Shown: positions 36,183 through 46,645 of the stretch, piece after piece | Position numbering within the stretch: position 1 is the stretch's first letter | Layout: each line of letters begins with the position of its first letter | Assembly (NCBI GenBank): GCA_026645935.1 | Contig: JAPKMP010000025.1 | Location: 1-48,918, forward strand | Reading direction: 5' to 3' | DNA from: Candidatus Villigracilaceae bacterium | Lineage (GTDB): Bacteria > Chloroflexota > Anaerolineae > Anaerolineales > Villigracilaceae | DNA: 48,918 nt | The notes under the pieces: model-generated | Told to the model about the DNA's origin: nothing | The model's input: only the letters and a program-made list of their open reading frames with translations | The model's database searches: none | Translations under genes and position numbers: made by a program

Positions 36183-37898
36183 ATGAGATATCCAAGATTT
36201 TTCGACTTATTATTGAGAGACCGTCCCGGGGATGCAACTGGCAGACGCGCGGAACTGACTCTCACGCTGACCCTCGGCTTCCTGGTAACGGGTTTATGGG
36301 CGTTTATCTATCGGCATCCTGTTGTTGTTGTTATTTCGGTTCTGACAAGCCTTACCGCGCTCCTCAGCCTTGTCCAAACCATACGCGGAAAATCGAATTT
36401 TCCGTTCATCTTTCCCACCATGGTGATGGTGGACGTGATTGCCATATCCTTGCTTGATGGATATGGCTTGCATGATTTGATCTGGATGAGCGGATTGGGC
36501 GTATTTCTGTTGGTAAATATCTACAGCGTAAACAACCGCAATCCGATACCGTTGTTATTTGGGCTTATCATCATCATACCTTTCATCACCATAGGTCTGC
36601 TCGAAATGAACGACTTCCTGCCGAATCCCTATGGCACGGATATTCGATACTTCGTTTTGAGTTCCTCCCTGTTGCTTGGCGTCATGGGTGCCATTACCGC
36701 GGTATTTCACAGACACCGGACCCTCCTTCGAATCGAAAGCCGGATAAGGGAGGAACAGGAACATTCGCGCGAGAATCTTGAACTTGTCAACCGCACCCTT
36801 GAAGAGCAGGTCCGCTCGAGGACTGGCGAACTAAACAGCCTGAATGAACAATTATTGGCGAAAACTGCAAGGCTGCAGGCTGCTGCTGAAATTTCTCAAG
36901 CGCTCCTCGGGAATCCCTACGAGGCGATGGGCGATCTTCTGGTCCGCGCTACTAGGCTGATCAGTGAGAAGCTCGGGTATTATCACGCTGGGATTTTCCT
37001 CCTCGGCGCAGATCGAAAGTATGCTGTTTTGCGGGCGGCGAACAGCAAAGGCGGACAGGAAATGCTCGCAAAAGGCCACCAGCTAAAGGTCGGTGGGACC
37101 GGAATCGTGGGTTATGTCTCACAGAGCGGCATACCGCGCATCGTCAGAGACACAGGCGCGGATGCAATTTTCTTTAATAATCCATATCTTCCTGAAACCC
37201 GCTCTGAAATATCGCTTCCCATAAAATATGGGAACACAACGATCGGGGTCCTTGACGTTCAAAGCACACAATCCTCTGCCTTCAGCGACGAAGATGCGAT
37301 TACATTGACCACGATCGCCAACCAACTCGCCTTGATCCTGAGATTGCGGGAGGAATCCGACATGGCCGCAACACCGGAGATTTCGCGCCGCATCCGGTCT
37401 CTTGAGAGCCCCCGAAAAGATGTCGCTTACTCCTTCACGATCGACGGCGGCATCGGTGAATCCGAGTCTATACCCTCAAACCCTTATCTGGATAGAGCGG
37501 TTGCCTCGGGTGAGACGGTTGCAGTGGGTAAATCCTTAGACGGAAACAATCCCCAATTGATCGTTCCGGTTCGGATTCGCGATCAGGTGGTCGGCGTCAT
37601 CTATATCGAGTCGGTTAACGAAAACCGGAATTGGACGGAAGAAGAGATCCTGCTGGTGCAGGCGGTATCTGAACGTGCCGCCCTGTCGCTTGAAAATGCG
37701 GGGTTATTCGAAGAAGCCACCCGGCGCGCTGAACAGGAAGAGATGATTTCCAGGATCACGAACCAGATCGGGTCATCCACCGATTTCGAACGCATTTTGC
37801 AGACAACTATTCAGGAATTAGGGCTGGCTCTTCAAGCCTCCCGTTCGTTCATCCAGATTGGAACCGGCACTCCGACAAACGGAGGAGGGGCGGAATGA
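36183..37898 (+). CDS. Multi-helix membrane GAF sensor paralog D
   Basis: This 571-residue protein has about six hydrophobic helices (residues 18-180) and then a coiled coil (EEQVRSRTGELNSLNEQLL). The GAF domain at about 244-395 has YYHAGIFLLGADRKYAVLRA and FFNNPYLPETRSEISLPI. The reduced second GAF contains IVPVRIRDQVVGVIYIES, and the tail is STDFERILQTTIQELGLALQ. It overlaps the next gene by four bases (ATGA). Confidence 0.87.
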   Translation: MRYPRFFDLLLRDRPGDATGRRAELTLTLTLGFLVTGLWAFIYRHPVVVVISVLTSLTALLSLVQTIRGKSNFPFIFPTMVMVDVIAISLLDGYGLHDLIWMSGLGVFLLVNIYSVNNRNPIPLLFGLIIIIPFITIGLLEMNDFLPNPYGTDIRYFVLSSSLLLGVMGAITAVFHRHRTLLRIESRIREEQEHSRENLELVNRTLEEQVRSRTGELNSLNEQLLAKTARLQAAAEISQALLGNPYEAMGDLLVRATRLISEKLGYYHAGIFLLGADRKYAVLRAANSKGGQEMLAKGHQLKVGGTGIVGYVSQSGIPRIVRDTGADAIFFNNPYLPETRSEISLPIKYGNTTIGVLDVQSTQSSAFSDEDAITLTTIANQLALILRLREESDMAATPEISRRIRSLESPRKDVAYSFTIDGGIGESESIPSNPYLDRAVASGETVAVGKSLDGNNPQLIVPVRIRDQVVGVIYIESVNENRNWTEEEILLVQAVSERAALSLENAGLFEEATRRAEQEEMISRITNQIGSSTDFERILQTTIQELGLALQASRSFIQIGTGTPTNGGGAE

Positions 37899-40225
37899 AC
37901 AACATGGAGCGCATCCCCTTCCCCTCAGACCAGGTGACAGCGAACGTGAGTCCACCCACCCGGCGGATAAATCTCGGAATAAAACTCCCGGGGGCTGTCA
38001 TCATTCTGATGCTTGCAGCCCTGGCCATTTATACATATCTTAGTATTCGATTTTCCCAACAGGCGCTGGTCGATACGCTTAGAGAGGAGTTAACCAGCGA
38101 GTCGCTCACACAGGTGGAACTCATCCAGTCAAAGTTATTGGTTGCGCGGGCTGTGGCGCTGGAATTGGCTGCCTTTGCCGAATCCGAATCCATCGAAGAG
38201 GCTCAGTTGATCCGGATGCTGCGGAGTACGCTGGCGCGAAACGAAGACGTCTTTGGTTCGACCATCGCCTACGAGCCGGATCAATTCATGCCAGGAGTCA
38301 CCTTTTACGCTCCGTATTTCAACCGCCAACCGGACGATACTCTTGTTTTCTCCGATCTTGGCACGCCTGAAAACAATTACTTCAACCGGGGATGGTACAC
38401 GATTCCAAAGAAAAACCTGACCACGGTCATTTCGCCGCCTTACTTCAATTACGGGGGTGGCGAGATCTGGATGGTGACATGGAGCGCGCCGTTTTTCAAT
38501 AAGAATGGCAGTTTCAGAGGAGTTGCCACGGCGGATATTGCGTTCGCTCAAACACAAGAGACCGTAAACTCTATTGAGGTTGGCAGACAAGGTTATGCAT
38601 TTCTTATCGATTCGAACGGCATCATTTTAGGGATCGGTTCGAACGGCGGCGAGTACAAAACCATGTCCGATTCGATGATCATCGCCGCTTTTTCTGAAAA
38701 GACCAGGGGCTGGATCGAACTTGTTACGCAAATGCGGTCGGGAAAATCAGGCTTCCTAGAGGCAACCGACCCGCGCGGCGAACGAATGCTGGTCGCCTTT
38801 GCGCCGATCGGTCTGGAGACAGGCTGGTCTCTTGCGCTTGCCTACTCCAGAGGCGAATTGGTTTCGAGCACAACACAACTGAGAAACACCCTGATCGGGT
38901 ACACTTTCGCCGTCGTTCTGTTTTTCGGGATCCTCCTGTTTTTATTTACAAGGTCCATCACTGAACCGTTGCAAAAGCTCAGGAATTTTGCAAACCGGGT
39001 TGCTGGCGGCGAGTATGAGGCGGAAGATCGGATCAAGATCCAGACTCGCGACGAATTGGAAGATCTCGGAAATGCCTTCAACCAAATGTCTGCCAATCTA
39101 AGGCAGGCTTTCGGGACTCTTGAAGAGAGCGTCGAGACCAGAACAAAAGACCTCTCACGGCTTGCGAATGAGTTGCGGACGATCGCAGAGGTCACCCGCG
39201 AACTATCCGTTATTCGCGATCAGGGCACGCTTCTAAACGTATCCGCAAATCTTATTCGGGAACGGCTAGGGTACTATCATGTGGGAATTTTTCTGGTGGA
39301 CGACAGGGGTGAATATGCCATCCTGCGAGCCGCAAGCAGTGTGGCGGCGGAACAAATGCTGGCACGCAATCATAAATTGAAAGTCGGCGAAGCGGGGTTG
39401 GTGGGTACGGTCACCCGCACCGGCCGGGCGTATATCGCACAGGATGTCGATCTGGACTCCACCCACATGGATAATCCGTACCTCCCCGATACCCGATCAG
39501 AGATCGCACTTCCGCTTCGCAGCTACAACGTGACCATCGGCGCATTGGACATCCAATCCACCTCCCGCAAGGCATTTGCTGAAAGCGATATCCAGACCTT
39601 GCAGATCCTGGCTGACCAGTTGGCGGCTGCCATCGAAAATTCTCTGCTCGTGCAACGTCTCGAAAACGCGTTATCCGAACTCTCGAAATCAACCCGAAAT
39701 CAGACCCGCGAGGTCTGGCAATCCTTCCTGGATGGCATGGGAGCATCTGGCTATGAATATGACGGCTTGCAAATTCGCCCGATGCCAACTGACCTGCCGC
39801 CTGATGTTTCCGATTTGCTGCACAAGGGCAGCCCGGTCGTTTTGAACTCGGCGGACGAGGATTCGAAGAACATACTACTGGTTCCGATAATGATATTTGG
39901 GCAGGCCATCGGCGTCATCGGCCTGGAGCAGGATGACGCATCCAAGGCTTGGGGACCTGAGCAGATCGCGATTGTCCAGGCGGCCGCGAATCGCGCCGCC
40001 CTCACATTGGAAAACGCCCGGTTGCTGGAAGTGAGCAACCGTCGCGCCGCAAAGGAACGAGCCATCCTCGATGCGACAAGTCGAATCGGAGCCGCGTACA
40101 GCACGGAGAACATTCTCCATACGGCGGCGGAGGAAATCGAAAAGGTGTTGAGCGGGTCTGAGATCGTCATCCAATTTTCAGATGTTCAAGTTCCGGATGC
40201 TGAAGGCGGGGAACGCCATGAATAA
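37895..40225 (+). CDS. dCache-HAMP-GAF sensor paralog E
   Basis: The 776-residue protein has a membrane helix at about 31-50, a double-Cache outer domain (about 55-315) with the family block NRGWYTIPKKN and MVTWSAPFFNKNGSFRGV, a second helix at about 331-352 and HAMP (about 352-405). The GAF domain (about 445-590) has YYHVGIFLVDDRGEYAILRA, and the loop reads MDNPYLPDTRSEIALPL. A reduced second GAF and the tail (STENILHTAAEEIEKVLSGS) follow. The start has a very strong GGAGGAGGGG site. Double-Cache domains typically bind amino acids or other small nutrients outside the cell. Confidence 0.9.
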   Translation: MNNMERIPFPSDQVTANVSPPTRRINLGIKLPGAVIILMLAALAIYTYLSIRFSQQALVDTLREELTSESLTQVELIQSKLLVARAVALELAAFAESESIEEAQLIRMLRSTLARNEDVFGSTIAYEPDQFMPGVTFYAPYFNRQPDDTLVFSDLGTPENNYFNRGWYTIPKKNLTTVISPPYFNYGGGEIWMVTWSAPFFNKNGSFRGVATADIAFAQTQETVNSIEVGRQGYAFLIDSNGIILGIGSNGGEYKTMSDSMIIAAFSEKTRGWIELVTQMRSGKSGFLEATDPRGERMLVAFAPIGLETGWSLALAYSRGELVSSTTQLRNTLIGYTFAVVLFFGILLFLFTRSITEPLQKLRNFANRVAGGEYEAEDRIKIQTRDELEDLGNAFNQMSANLRQAFGTLEESVETRTKDLSRLANELRTIAEVTRELSVIRDQGTLLNVSANLIRERLGYYHVGIFLVDDRGEYAILRAASSVAAEQMLARNHKLKVGEAGLVGTVTRTGRAYIAQDVDLDSTHMDNPYLPDTRSEIALPLRSYNVTIGALDIQSTSRKAFAESDIQTLQILADQLAAAIENSLLVQRLENALSELSKSTRNQTREVWQSFLDGMGASGYEYDGLQIRPMPTDLPPDVSDLLHKGSPVVLNSADEDSKNILLVPIMIFGQAIGVIGLEQDDASKAWGPEQIAIVQAAANRAALTLENARLLEVSNRRAAKERAILDATSRIGAAYSTENILHTAAEEIEKVLSGSEIVIQFSDVQVPDAEGGERHE

Positions 40226-41930
40226 GTCCCTCCGGGAAGTCTTCGCGCCCCCATTCTTCGAGGACGGCGAAAAAACCAGAATCGCCGCTTTATTGAACAG
40301 TATTCTGTGGGCGATGATCATGATCTGCACGCTTTACAGCATTTTCGCGCTGATCTCGCTCGGTCAACCTTTCTCAGCCCTGTTAACGATGGCTCTGGTG
40401 ATCGCAGGTTTTTTCCTCCGCGCGCTGCTCGTGCGTGGATGGATCAAACTGACCTCGATAAGTTTATTGACGATCATCAATTTGATCTTGATCCTGTCGA
40501 TCACAATATCCGGCGGCATCACCGGAGCAAGTTATTTCTCCCTGATCACCACCATCGTCCTTGCAGGTTTATTGCTGGGCGGCCGCGGTGCGTTTATTAC
40601 GGCGGCAATAAACACCTTGATCGGGCTTGTTTTCCTCTTCTTCCAGGATTCTCTCCCCTCCCCCGTCATACCACAAAATCCCATTACGTATTTTTCATCG
40701 CTGGTCGTGTATCTTTTCTTCATCGCAATTCTGCTTCAAGCTTCGGCAAATGGTGTATCGAAACTTCTCGAGCGCCTCAGCACAACGACGGCGGAACTTA
40801 CCGCCAAAAACCAGGAAATTCAGATCATTGCCGATACGCTCGAAAGCACAGTCGCAGCGCGCACTTCGGAACTGGATGCGGCGAATCTACGCAACGACCG
40901 CCGCGCGCGTCAGTTCGAGGCGATCACAAAGATTTCCCGGGTCATTACCCAGACTCAAAACCTGGACACGCTTCTTACTCAGGTTACGGAATTGATCAGC
41001 GGACAATTCGGCTACTATCATACTGGTGTCTTTCTTCTGGACTCCAACAATGAATACGCGGTTCTGATCGCCGCCAACAGCGCAGGCGGAAAAAGGATGC
41101 TCCAACGCAACCATAAATTAAAAATTGGCCAGACAGGCATTGTCGGCTATGTGGCGGGAGCCGGCCTTCCACGGATTGCGCTAGACACAGGCGCGGATGC
41201 GATCTATTTCAATAATCCAGACCTGCCGGAAACCCGTTCGGAGATGGCTCTTCCTCTGATCCGAAAAGGGAACGAGATCATCGGCGTCCTCGATGTGCAA
41301 AGCCGCGAGCCGAACGCGTTCAGCCAGGAGGATGTCCGTATATTATCCACCCTTGCTGACCAGGTGGCTGTTGCCATCGAAAATTCCCGGTTGTTCGAAG
41401 TTCAGGAAAGGATTTTGAATGAAGCGCAGGCGATCTACAGCCAAGATCTACGCGAAAGCTGGCTGCGCTTCACCAAGTCGAAAAATATTATCGGTGTCCA
41501 ACGCCGCAACCTCAAAACCAAAACCCTTCCCGAGCCTGTCGACCTTCCGGGCGCGGATGACGCCCTCAGTTCCGGGAGGGTTGTTCAAAAGACGGAGGCG
41601 GATGGAGCGTCGTCATTAACGATTCCCATCAAACTACGTGATCAGACGGTGGGCGTCGTTTACGTGAAAGTCGGAAAAGAGCGGGTTTGGTCTGACGACG
41701 AGCTCGATATCATCAAAGCCATTGTGGAAAGAGCAGCTCTGTCAATCGAAAATGCGCGCCTGCTGGAGGAAAGCAGAAGGACTGCCGAAAGGGAACATAT
41801 CATCGGCGAGATCTCGACGAAGATCAGTGCAGGAACGCAGATCGATGAAATTTTGAAGACCGCTGTCCGGGAACTGGGAAGTTATATTAGCGGCGCACAG
41901 GTTACAGTCGAGATCGGAGGCGGCGGATAA
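40218..41930 (+). CDS. Multi-helix membrane GAF sensor paralog F
   Basis: The ATG at 40218 is chosen over one 36 bases earlier because it follows GGCGGGGAA and gives an eight-base overlap with the previous gene, as elsewhere in the cluster. The 570-residue protein has about six helices within residues 25-180 and a coiled coil with ESTVAARTSELDAANL. The GAF domain (about 247-400) has YYHTGVFLLDSNNEYAVLIA and YFNNPDLPETRSEMALPL. The second GAF-like part contains IPIKLRDQTVGVVYVK and the tail TQIDEILKTAVRELG. Confidence 0.87.
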   Translation: MNKSLREVFAPPFFEDGEKTRIAALLNSILWAMIMICTLYSIFALISLGQPFSALLTMALVIAGFFLRALLVRGWIKLTSISLLTIINLILILSITISGGITGASYFSLITTIVLAGLLLGGRGAFITAAINTLIGLVFLFFQDSLPSPVIPQNPITYFSSLVVYLFFIAILLQASANGVSKLLERLSTTTAELTAKNQEIQIIADTLESTVAARTSELDAANLRNDRRARQFEAITKISRVITQTQNLDTLLTQVTELISGQFGYYHTGVFLLDSNNEYAVLIAANSAGGKRMLQRNHKLKIGQTGIVGYVAGAGLPRIALDTGADAIYFNNPDLPETRSEMALPLIRKGNEIIGVLDVQSREPNAFSQEDVRILSTLADQVAVAIENSRLFEVQERILNEAQAIYSQDLRESWLRFTKSKNIIGVQRRNLKTKTLPEPVDLPGADDALSSGRVVQKTEADGASSLTIPIKLRDQTVGVVYVKVGKERVWSDDELDIIKAIVERAALSIENARLLEESRRTAEREHIIGEISTKISAGTQIDEILKTAVRELGSYISGAQVTVEIGGGG

Positions 41931-41946
41931 TCCCGCAAGGACTCAC

Positions 41947-44880
41947 ATGCAAAACACCTCCAAACAATCCCTGGAAGCCAGACTTGCCCGTAACGGCTAT
42001 ATCATCACGATTGTATTGATGATATCCGCCTTCTTTACTTCGGTTTTGTTCTTCATCCTCGGGTATCTCTACGGATCACCGAATTTATTCCTGCCGGCAG
42101 GGCTTTTACTCGCAACCGTGTTCTTCGACTTGCTGGTTCCTCTTCGGTTGCTCAGGCTGGGCAGGCGCGATCTCGCAATGGTTGTTCTGGGTATCGCCTT
42201 CATCATTAATGTGATGGCTGTGTTGCCCATCGTTCAGGGTTTGGGACTCATCGTAGCGAGTTCCATCGCCCTTGTAGTGTTTTTCATTGCCGGATTGGCA
42301 ATGTCCTCCCAATTCACGACTCTGGGCGTTATCACGGCATCCTTTTTTAGCGTCGCGGCCTTTGTTTTGGATTCGAGATTAGGCGAAACCCGCCTGAGCG
42401 TCCCGGGTCTTGAGCAGTACACCTTTTACATCGTTGCATTCATTTCGATTCCAATCCTTATCGTCTTCATCCGGGAATTCAATCGTTTCAACCTCCAGGC
42501 GAAGATCACGCTGGGCATCATCATAACAGGCGGAGCCGCAGTCATCACCATCTCCTACTTCGCGCTGGACGAAATGGGACAAATCACCAACCTGCTGGCG
42601 GGCAGGCTGGAAGGTAGTGTGCGCCGCGCCGCCGAAGAGCAGCTATTAAACACCGCCGCACTGAGCGCGGAAAACGCAAATGAATTCTTTGCCGAGTTCG
42701 CGTATAAAGTGGAAGACCTTGCAGGCTATCGCGTCACCCTCCAGGATAAATATGGAATTCTCAATCAGGGCAGCTATTGGAATGCTGCTGAAAATATGGT
42801 CCAGCTCGAAGGAGGGCAGTACGGGAACTCGGCACAGGATACCTCGTCTGTTTTCATCCCGTCCACTCTGCCAATGGATGAATCTGCGATCCTTGGTTTG
42901 AATACATCCGCCTATCTTGATTTTGCCGTTCCATATCATCTTGAAGACAATCCCAGCATCCTGGCCATCTATTCGATCGACTCGCGCGGCATCGTGAGGT
43001 ATTACCCGAATGTCAATCTGGCTTCCTTGATTCCGCCTGATTTTGATGCGACCCAGCGAAGCTACTACAAGATCACCGCGCCTCTATTCAATCCCGAACG
43101 GAAGACTCGTTGGTCGATCCCTTATGTGGACGCAGCGGGAGGCGGGTTGGTGGTGACCGTTGCCGCCCCTGTCTACTATCGAAACATTTTCGATGGAATT
43201 GTGGCTGCCGATATTCAAATCGCGGTGATCACGGAACAACTTTCAGCTCTTTCCGTGGGCCAGACCGGATACGCTTTCATGGTGGATGACGCCGGCCGTC
43301 TCATCTACATGCCCCCCGATGGATATGAAATGTTCGGCATCGATCCCGATCAACTGGTGGCGGACGATTTCTATAAATACACCATCCTTGGCGAGGGCTC
43401 GCCCGAATTGCAAAATTTTACAAACCGGATGGTTGCAGGCGGAAACGGATTGGGCGTCATCGAAGTGAATGGTGTCGAAACGTATATCGCTTTTGCTCCC
43501 GTACCATCCAATGGGTATAGCGTCGCTCTGGTGGTTCCCACGGCGGAAATGCTGACGTCCATACCGGCCTCACGCGAGGAAACCTCCGCTCAACTCGAGG
43601 CAGCCACCCAAACAGCGATCATAATTCTATTTGCAACATTCATCGGCGCGCTTCTGATCAGTATCATGCTTGGTCAATTGATCTCGTTTCCAATCCAGTC
43701 GCTCACAAAAATCGCCGATAAAATTTCAGGCGGTGACCTTAATGCGCGCACAGAAGTAACCACGTCAGATGAGACGGGTGTGCTCGCCAGATCTTTCAAT
43801 ACGATGGCAGATAGATTAACAGACACCCTTCAAGGACTGGAGGACCGGATCGCGGAGCGCACGCGGGAATTGGAAACGGTCAGCAAAAGCAACGCCTATC
43901 GCGCCTCCCTTTTCGAATCGATTGCCCGCATCTCCCGTATCATCAGTTCCACCCGCCAAATGGACAGGCTTCTCCCGCAAATCACCGAGACAATCTCGAG
44001 CCAGTTGGGTTATTACCATGTCGGCATTTTCCTTGTCGATGCGCACAAGGAGTACGCAGTCCTGGCAGCGGCAAACAGCGAAGGCGGGAAGGTCATGCTG
44101 GCGAGAAATCATCGCCTGCGGATTGGCGAAACGGGCATTGTCGGTTACGTGACCCAGACAGGAACCCCCCGCATCGCCCTCGATGTAGGGAAAGATGCGG
44201 CCTACTTCAACAATCCCGACCTGCCTGAGACCCACTCTGAGATCGCGCTTCCCTTGAGAAGCGGTGCGGATATCATGGGCGCCCTCGACGTCCAGAGCAA
44301 GGTAATAAATGCCTTCAATGAGGAGGACATTAATATACTGTCCGTTCTTGCAGATCAGGTTAGCATCGCCATTCAAAATGCGCGTTCCTTCAATGAAAGC
44401 CAGGAAGCCCGGGAACAGGCGGAACGCTCAGCTGCCCAATTGAGCGAACAGCAATGGAATCGATTCTTGAAACAGGATGCGACTCCTGGATTCCATTTTG
44501 ACGGTGTAACGATCAGACAGGTTGGTCCGGCATTGAACCCACAACCGGCCCAGATGGCGATTCCCATCATCCTGCGCGGTGTCCAAATCGGAACTCTTAA
44601 ATTGAGCGCATCTGACCCGAACCGTAAATGGGATGCTCATGAGATCGCCATTGCCGAAGCGACTGCCGACCGTGCCGCCCTGGCCATCGAAGCCGCGCGA
44701 TTATTGCAAGATGCGCAAAAACGTGCGGCGAAGGAACGCACCATTGGTAATATTTCCGCGAGGATCGGAAATTTGGTCAATATAGACAATATCGTTCAAA
44801 CCACGATGCAAGAGCTGGGTGATACACTCCCCGGAACCGACGTGGTCATTCAGTTCATGTCAGGTCAAATCAGGGATTGA
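41947..44880 (+). CDS. Composite sensor paralog G: multi-helix region, dCache, HAMP and GAF
   Basis: This 977-residue protein joins both N-terminal types of the cluster. About five to six membrane helices fill residues 15-180, a double-Cache-like domain spans about 200-540 (with RTWSIPY-like R/W region and VTVAAPVYYRNIFDGIVAADI), another helix lies at about 553-578, then HAMP (about 580-632). The GAF domain (about 667-816) has YYHVGIFLVDAHKEYAVLAA and YFNNPDLPETHSEIALPL, where H replaces the usual R of TRSE. A short second GAF and the tail (IDNIVQTTMQELGDTL) end it. AAGGA precedes the ATG. Confidence 0.88.
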   Translation: MQNTSKQSLEARLARNGYIITIVLMISAFFTSVLFFILGYLYGSPNLFLPAGLLLATVFFDLLVPLRLLRLGRRDLAMVVLGIAFIINVMAVLPIVQGLGLIVASSIALVVFFIAGLAMSSQFTTLGVITASFFSVAAFVLDSRLGETRLSVPGLEQYTFYIVAFISIPILIVFIREFNRFNLQAKITLGIIITGGAAVITISYFALDEMGQITNLLAGRLEGSVRRAAEEQLLNTAALSAENANEFFAEFAYKVEDLAGYRVTLQDKYGILNQGSYWNAAENMVQLEGGQYGNSAQDTSSVFIPSTLPMDESAILGLNTSAYLDFAVPYHLEDNPSILAIYSIDSRGIVRYYPNVNLASLIPPDFDATQRSYYKITAPLFNPERKTRWSIPYVDAAGGGLVVTVAAPVYYRNIFDGIVAADIQIAVITEQLSALSVGQTGYAFMVDDAGRLIYMPPDGYEMFGIDPDQLVADDFYKYTILGEGSPELQNFTNRMVAGGNGLGVIEVNGVETYIAFAPVPSNGYSVALVVPTAEMLTSIPASREETSAQLEAATQTAIIILFATFIGALLISIMLGQLISFPIQSLTKIADKISGGDLNARTEVTTSDETGVLARSFNTMADRLTDTLQGLEDRIAERTRELETVSKSNAYRASLFESIARISRIISSTRQMDRLLPQITETISSQLGYYHVGIFLVDAHKEYAVLAAANSEGGKVMLARNHRLRIGETGIVGYVTQTGTPRIALDVGKDAAYFNNPDLPETHSEIALPLRSGADIMGALDVQSKVINAFNEEDINILSVLADQVSIAIQNARSFNESQEAREQAERSAAQLSEQQWNRFLKQDATPGFHFDGVTIRQVGPALNPQPAQMAIPIILRGVQIGTLKLSASDPNRKWDAHEIAIAEATADRAALAIEAARLLQDAQKRAAKERTIGNISARIGNLVNIDNIVQTTMQELGDTLPGTDVVIQFMSGQIRD

Positions 44881-44898
44881 ACGTTCCCGGGAGCGTTA

Positions 44899-46623
44899 AT
44901 GTTAACCAAATTTCTTGATAGTCTCAGAAATAGGGAAGATTCTGACCCCAACTTCATCCGCTTAACACGGAATATTTTGTTCTTCACGATGGCGGCAAAC
45001 CTGGCTATTCTGCCCATTGTCGGCGGGATTATCGGTGAGGGCACCGAGACGGTCGAAGCAATTCTTGCCCTTGCGGCTACTTTCGCAATCGAAATTCTCG
45101 CATTCGTTCGGCTGCGCCGGGGTGATATTCTCATTGCAAAACTTGTGGTCCCGATTGCGCTCGTTATTGCCGTGGCTGCGATCGCCTACAGTATCAATGG
45201 AATCCGGGACACATCGTTGATCGCCATGCCCCTCATTCTGGTCATTTCCGCAATCCTGCTTGGAGAGCGCTCCCTGACACTTATCACTCCCCTGGCAGTG
45301 ATCGCAGCCGTGGCGATTGCCGTTCGAGATCTTTACATTGTGAAGGTTCCGGAACCCATCGAAATCGACGATGCCATTATCGTCCCAATCCTGCTTGCCA
45401 CCACTGCCATTATCACGCACCTGTTGATCCGAAGGTTGAACGAAAGCATCTTCCGTGCTCAGGCCAGCGAACAAATGCAGCGCCAGGAAAACGCGGAACT
45501 CAACCGGTTGCGCGCGGGCCTGGAGGAAAGAGTTCGCGACCGGACCGCGGAATTGGAAAAGGCGAATCAAATCACCGAACGACAGGCACGCCAATTCAAG
45601 GCAGTGGCGCAGGTAATGAGCGCAGTGTCTTCCGTTCAATCTCTTGATGAAATTCTGCCGCTGATCACCAGGGTCATCAGTCAGCAATTCGGCGTCTACC
45701 ACGTGGGCATATTCCTTCTGGACGATAAAAAGGAATCGGCGGTGCTGCGCGCCACGAACAGCGATGGCGGACAAAGGATGCTCGCCAGAAAACACAGCCT
45801 CCCTGTCGGGCAGGCAGGCCTCGTGGGATTTGTGACCGCCACCGGGCTTCCTCGCATCGCCTCGAATGTCGGGGAGGATTCTGCGTATTTTAACAATCCC
45901 GATCTCCCATCCACCCGTTCGGAAATTACTCTTCCGCTTCGGTACGGAAATCTGATCATCGGCGCTCTGGATGTGCAAAGTACGGAACCGAATGCCTTCC
46001 TGCCAAGTGACGTCGATGTATTGACCACGCTGGCAGACCAGGTTGCGGTCGCGATCAACAACGCGCAAAACCTGGCAGAATCACAGCGTGCCCTGGCAGA
46101 GGCGGAAAGTGCAGTCGGTCGGTATGCGCAGGAAGCCTGGCAGGTGCTTCGCCCGACTGAGCTCGGAATTGGGTTTTCCTATTCTGAATCGGGAATCAAA
46201 TCTCTTCAACATCCAGTGGAAAATCCTCAAGTCAATGAAGCGATAGCCAGGGGTGAGGCGGTATTGACGACCGGACCCGGCAATTGGTCGCGGCTTGCGA
46301 TCCCGATCCGTCTGCGGGGCAGGGTGATTGGTGTAATGCAGTTAACTTCGCGAGGCGACTCCATTCTGACAGGTGACGATGCCGAGATCGCTCAAGGCGT
46401 GGCGGAGCGTCTCTCGCTCGCGATCGAGACAGCCACCCTGCTTCAATCCAGCCAGCACCGCGCCGACCTTGAAAAGGTTACCGCAAATATCACCAGCAAA
46501 ATCAGCTCATCCACCCGGTTCGATACCATCCTCCAGACCGCCGCCCGCGAATTGAGCATTGCGCTCGGCGGGTCGGATGTCATCGTTCAAATCGAGCCCG
46601 CTTCATTGAAAGTGGATGTTTAG
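44899..46623 (+). CDS. Multi-helix membrane GAF sensor paralog H
   Basis: The 574-residue protein has about six helices within residues 28-185 and a long coiled coil (LEERVRDRTAELEKANQITE). The GAF domain at about 247-400 shows YHVGIFLLDDKKESAVLRA, VGQAGLVGFVTATGLPRIAS and YFNNPDLPSTRSEITLPL. The second GAF-like part keeps IPIRLRGRVIGVMQL and VAERLSLAIETATLL, and the tail is STRFDTILQTAARELSIALG. GGGAG lies before the ATG. It is the best intact reference for the deletion in the next gene. Confidence 0.88.
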   Translation: MLTKFLDSLRNREDSDPNFIRLTRNILFFTMAANLAILPIVGGIIGEGTETVEAILALAATFAIEILAFVRLRRGDILIAKLVVPIALVIAVAAIAYSINGIRDTSLIAMPLILVISAILLGERSLTLITPLAVIAAVAIAVRDLYIVKVPEPIEIDDAIIVPILLATTAIITHLLIRRLNESIFRAQASEQMQRQENAELNRLRAGLEERVRDRTAELEKANQITERQARQFKAVAQVMSAVSSVQSLDEILPLITRVISQQFGVYHVGIFLLDDKKESAVLRATNSDGGQRMLARKHSLPVGQAGLVGFVTATGLPRIASNVGEDSAYFNNPDLPSTRSEITLPLRYGNLIIGALDVQSTEPNAFLPSDVDVLTTLADQVAVAINNAQNLAESQRALAEAESAVGRYAQEAWQVLRPTELGIGFSYSESGIKSLQHPVENPQVNEAIARGEAVLTTGPGNWSRLAIPIRLRGRVIGVMQLTSRGDSILTGDDAEIAQGVAERLSLAIETATLLQSSQHRADLEKVTANITSKISSSTRFDTILQTAARELSIALGGSDVIVQIEPASLKVDV

Positions 46624-46645
46624 GATCGAGTAGAAGAGTTGCTTC

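Noticed and set aside
44962-46068. 368-residue - strand frame opposite sensor paralog H
   Set aside because: Antisense frame with a composition caused by the paralog codons; similar shadows occur opposite the other copies.
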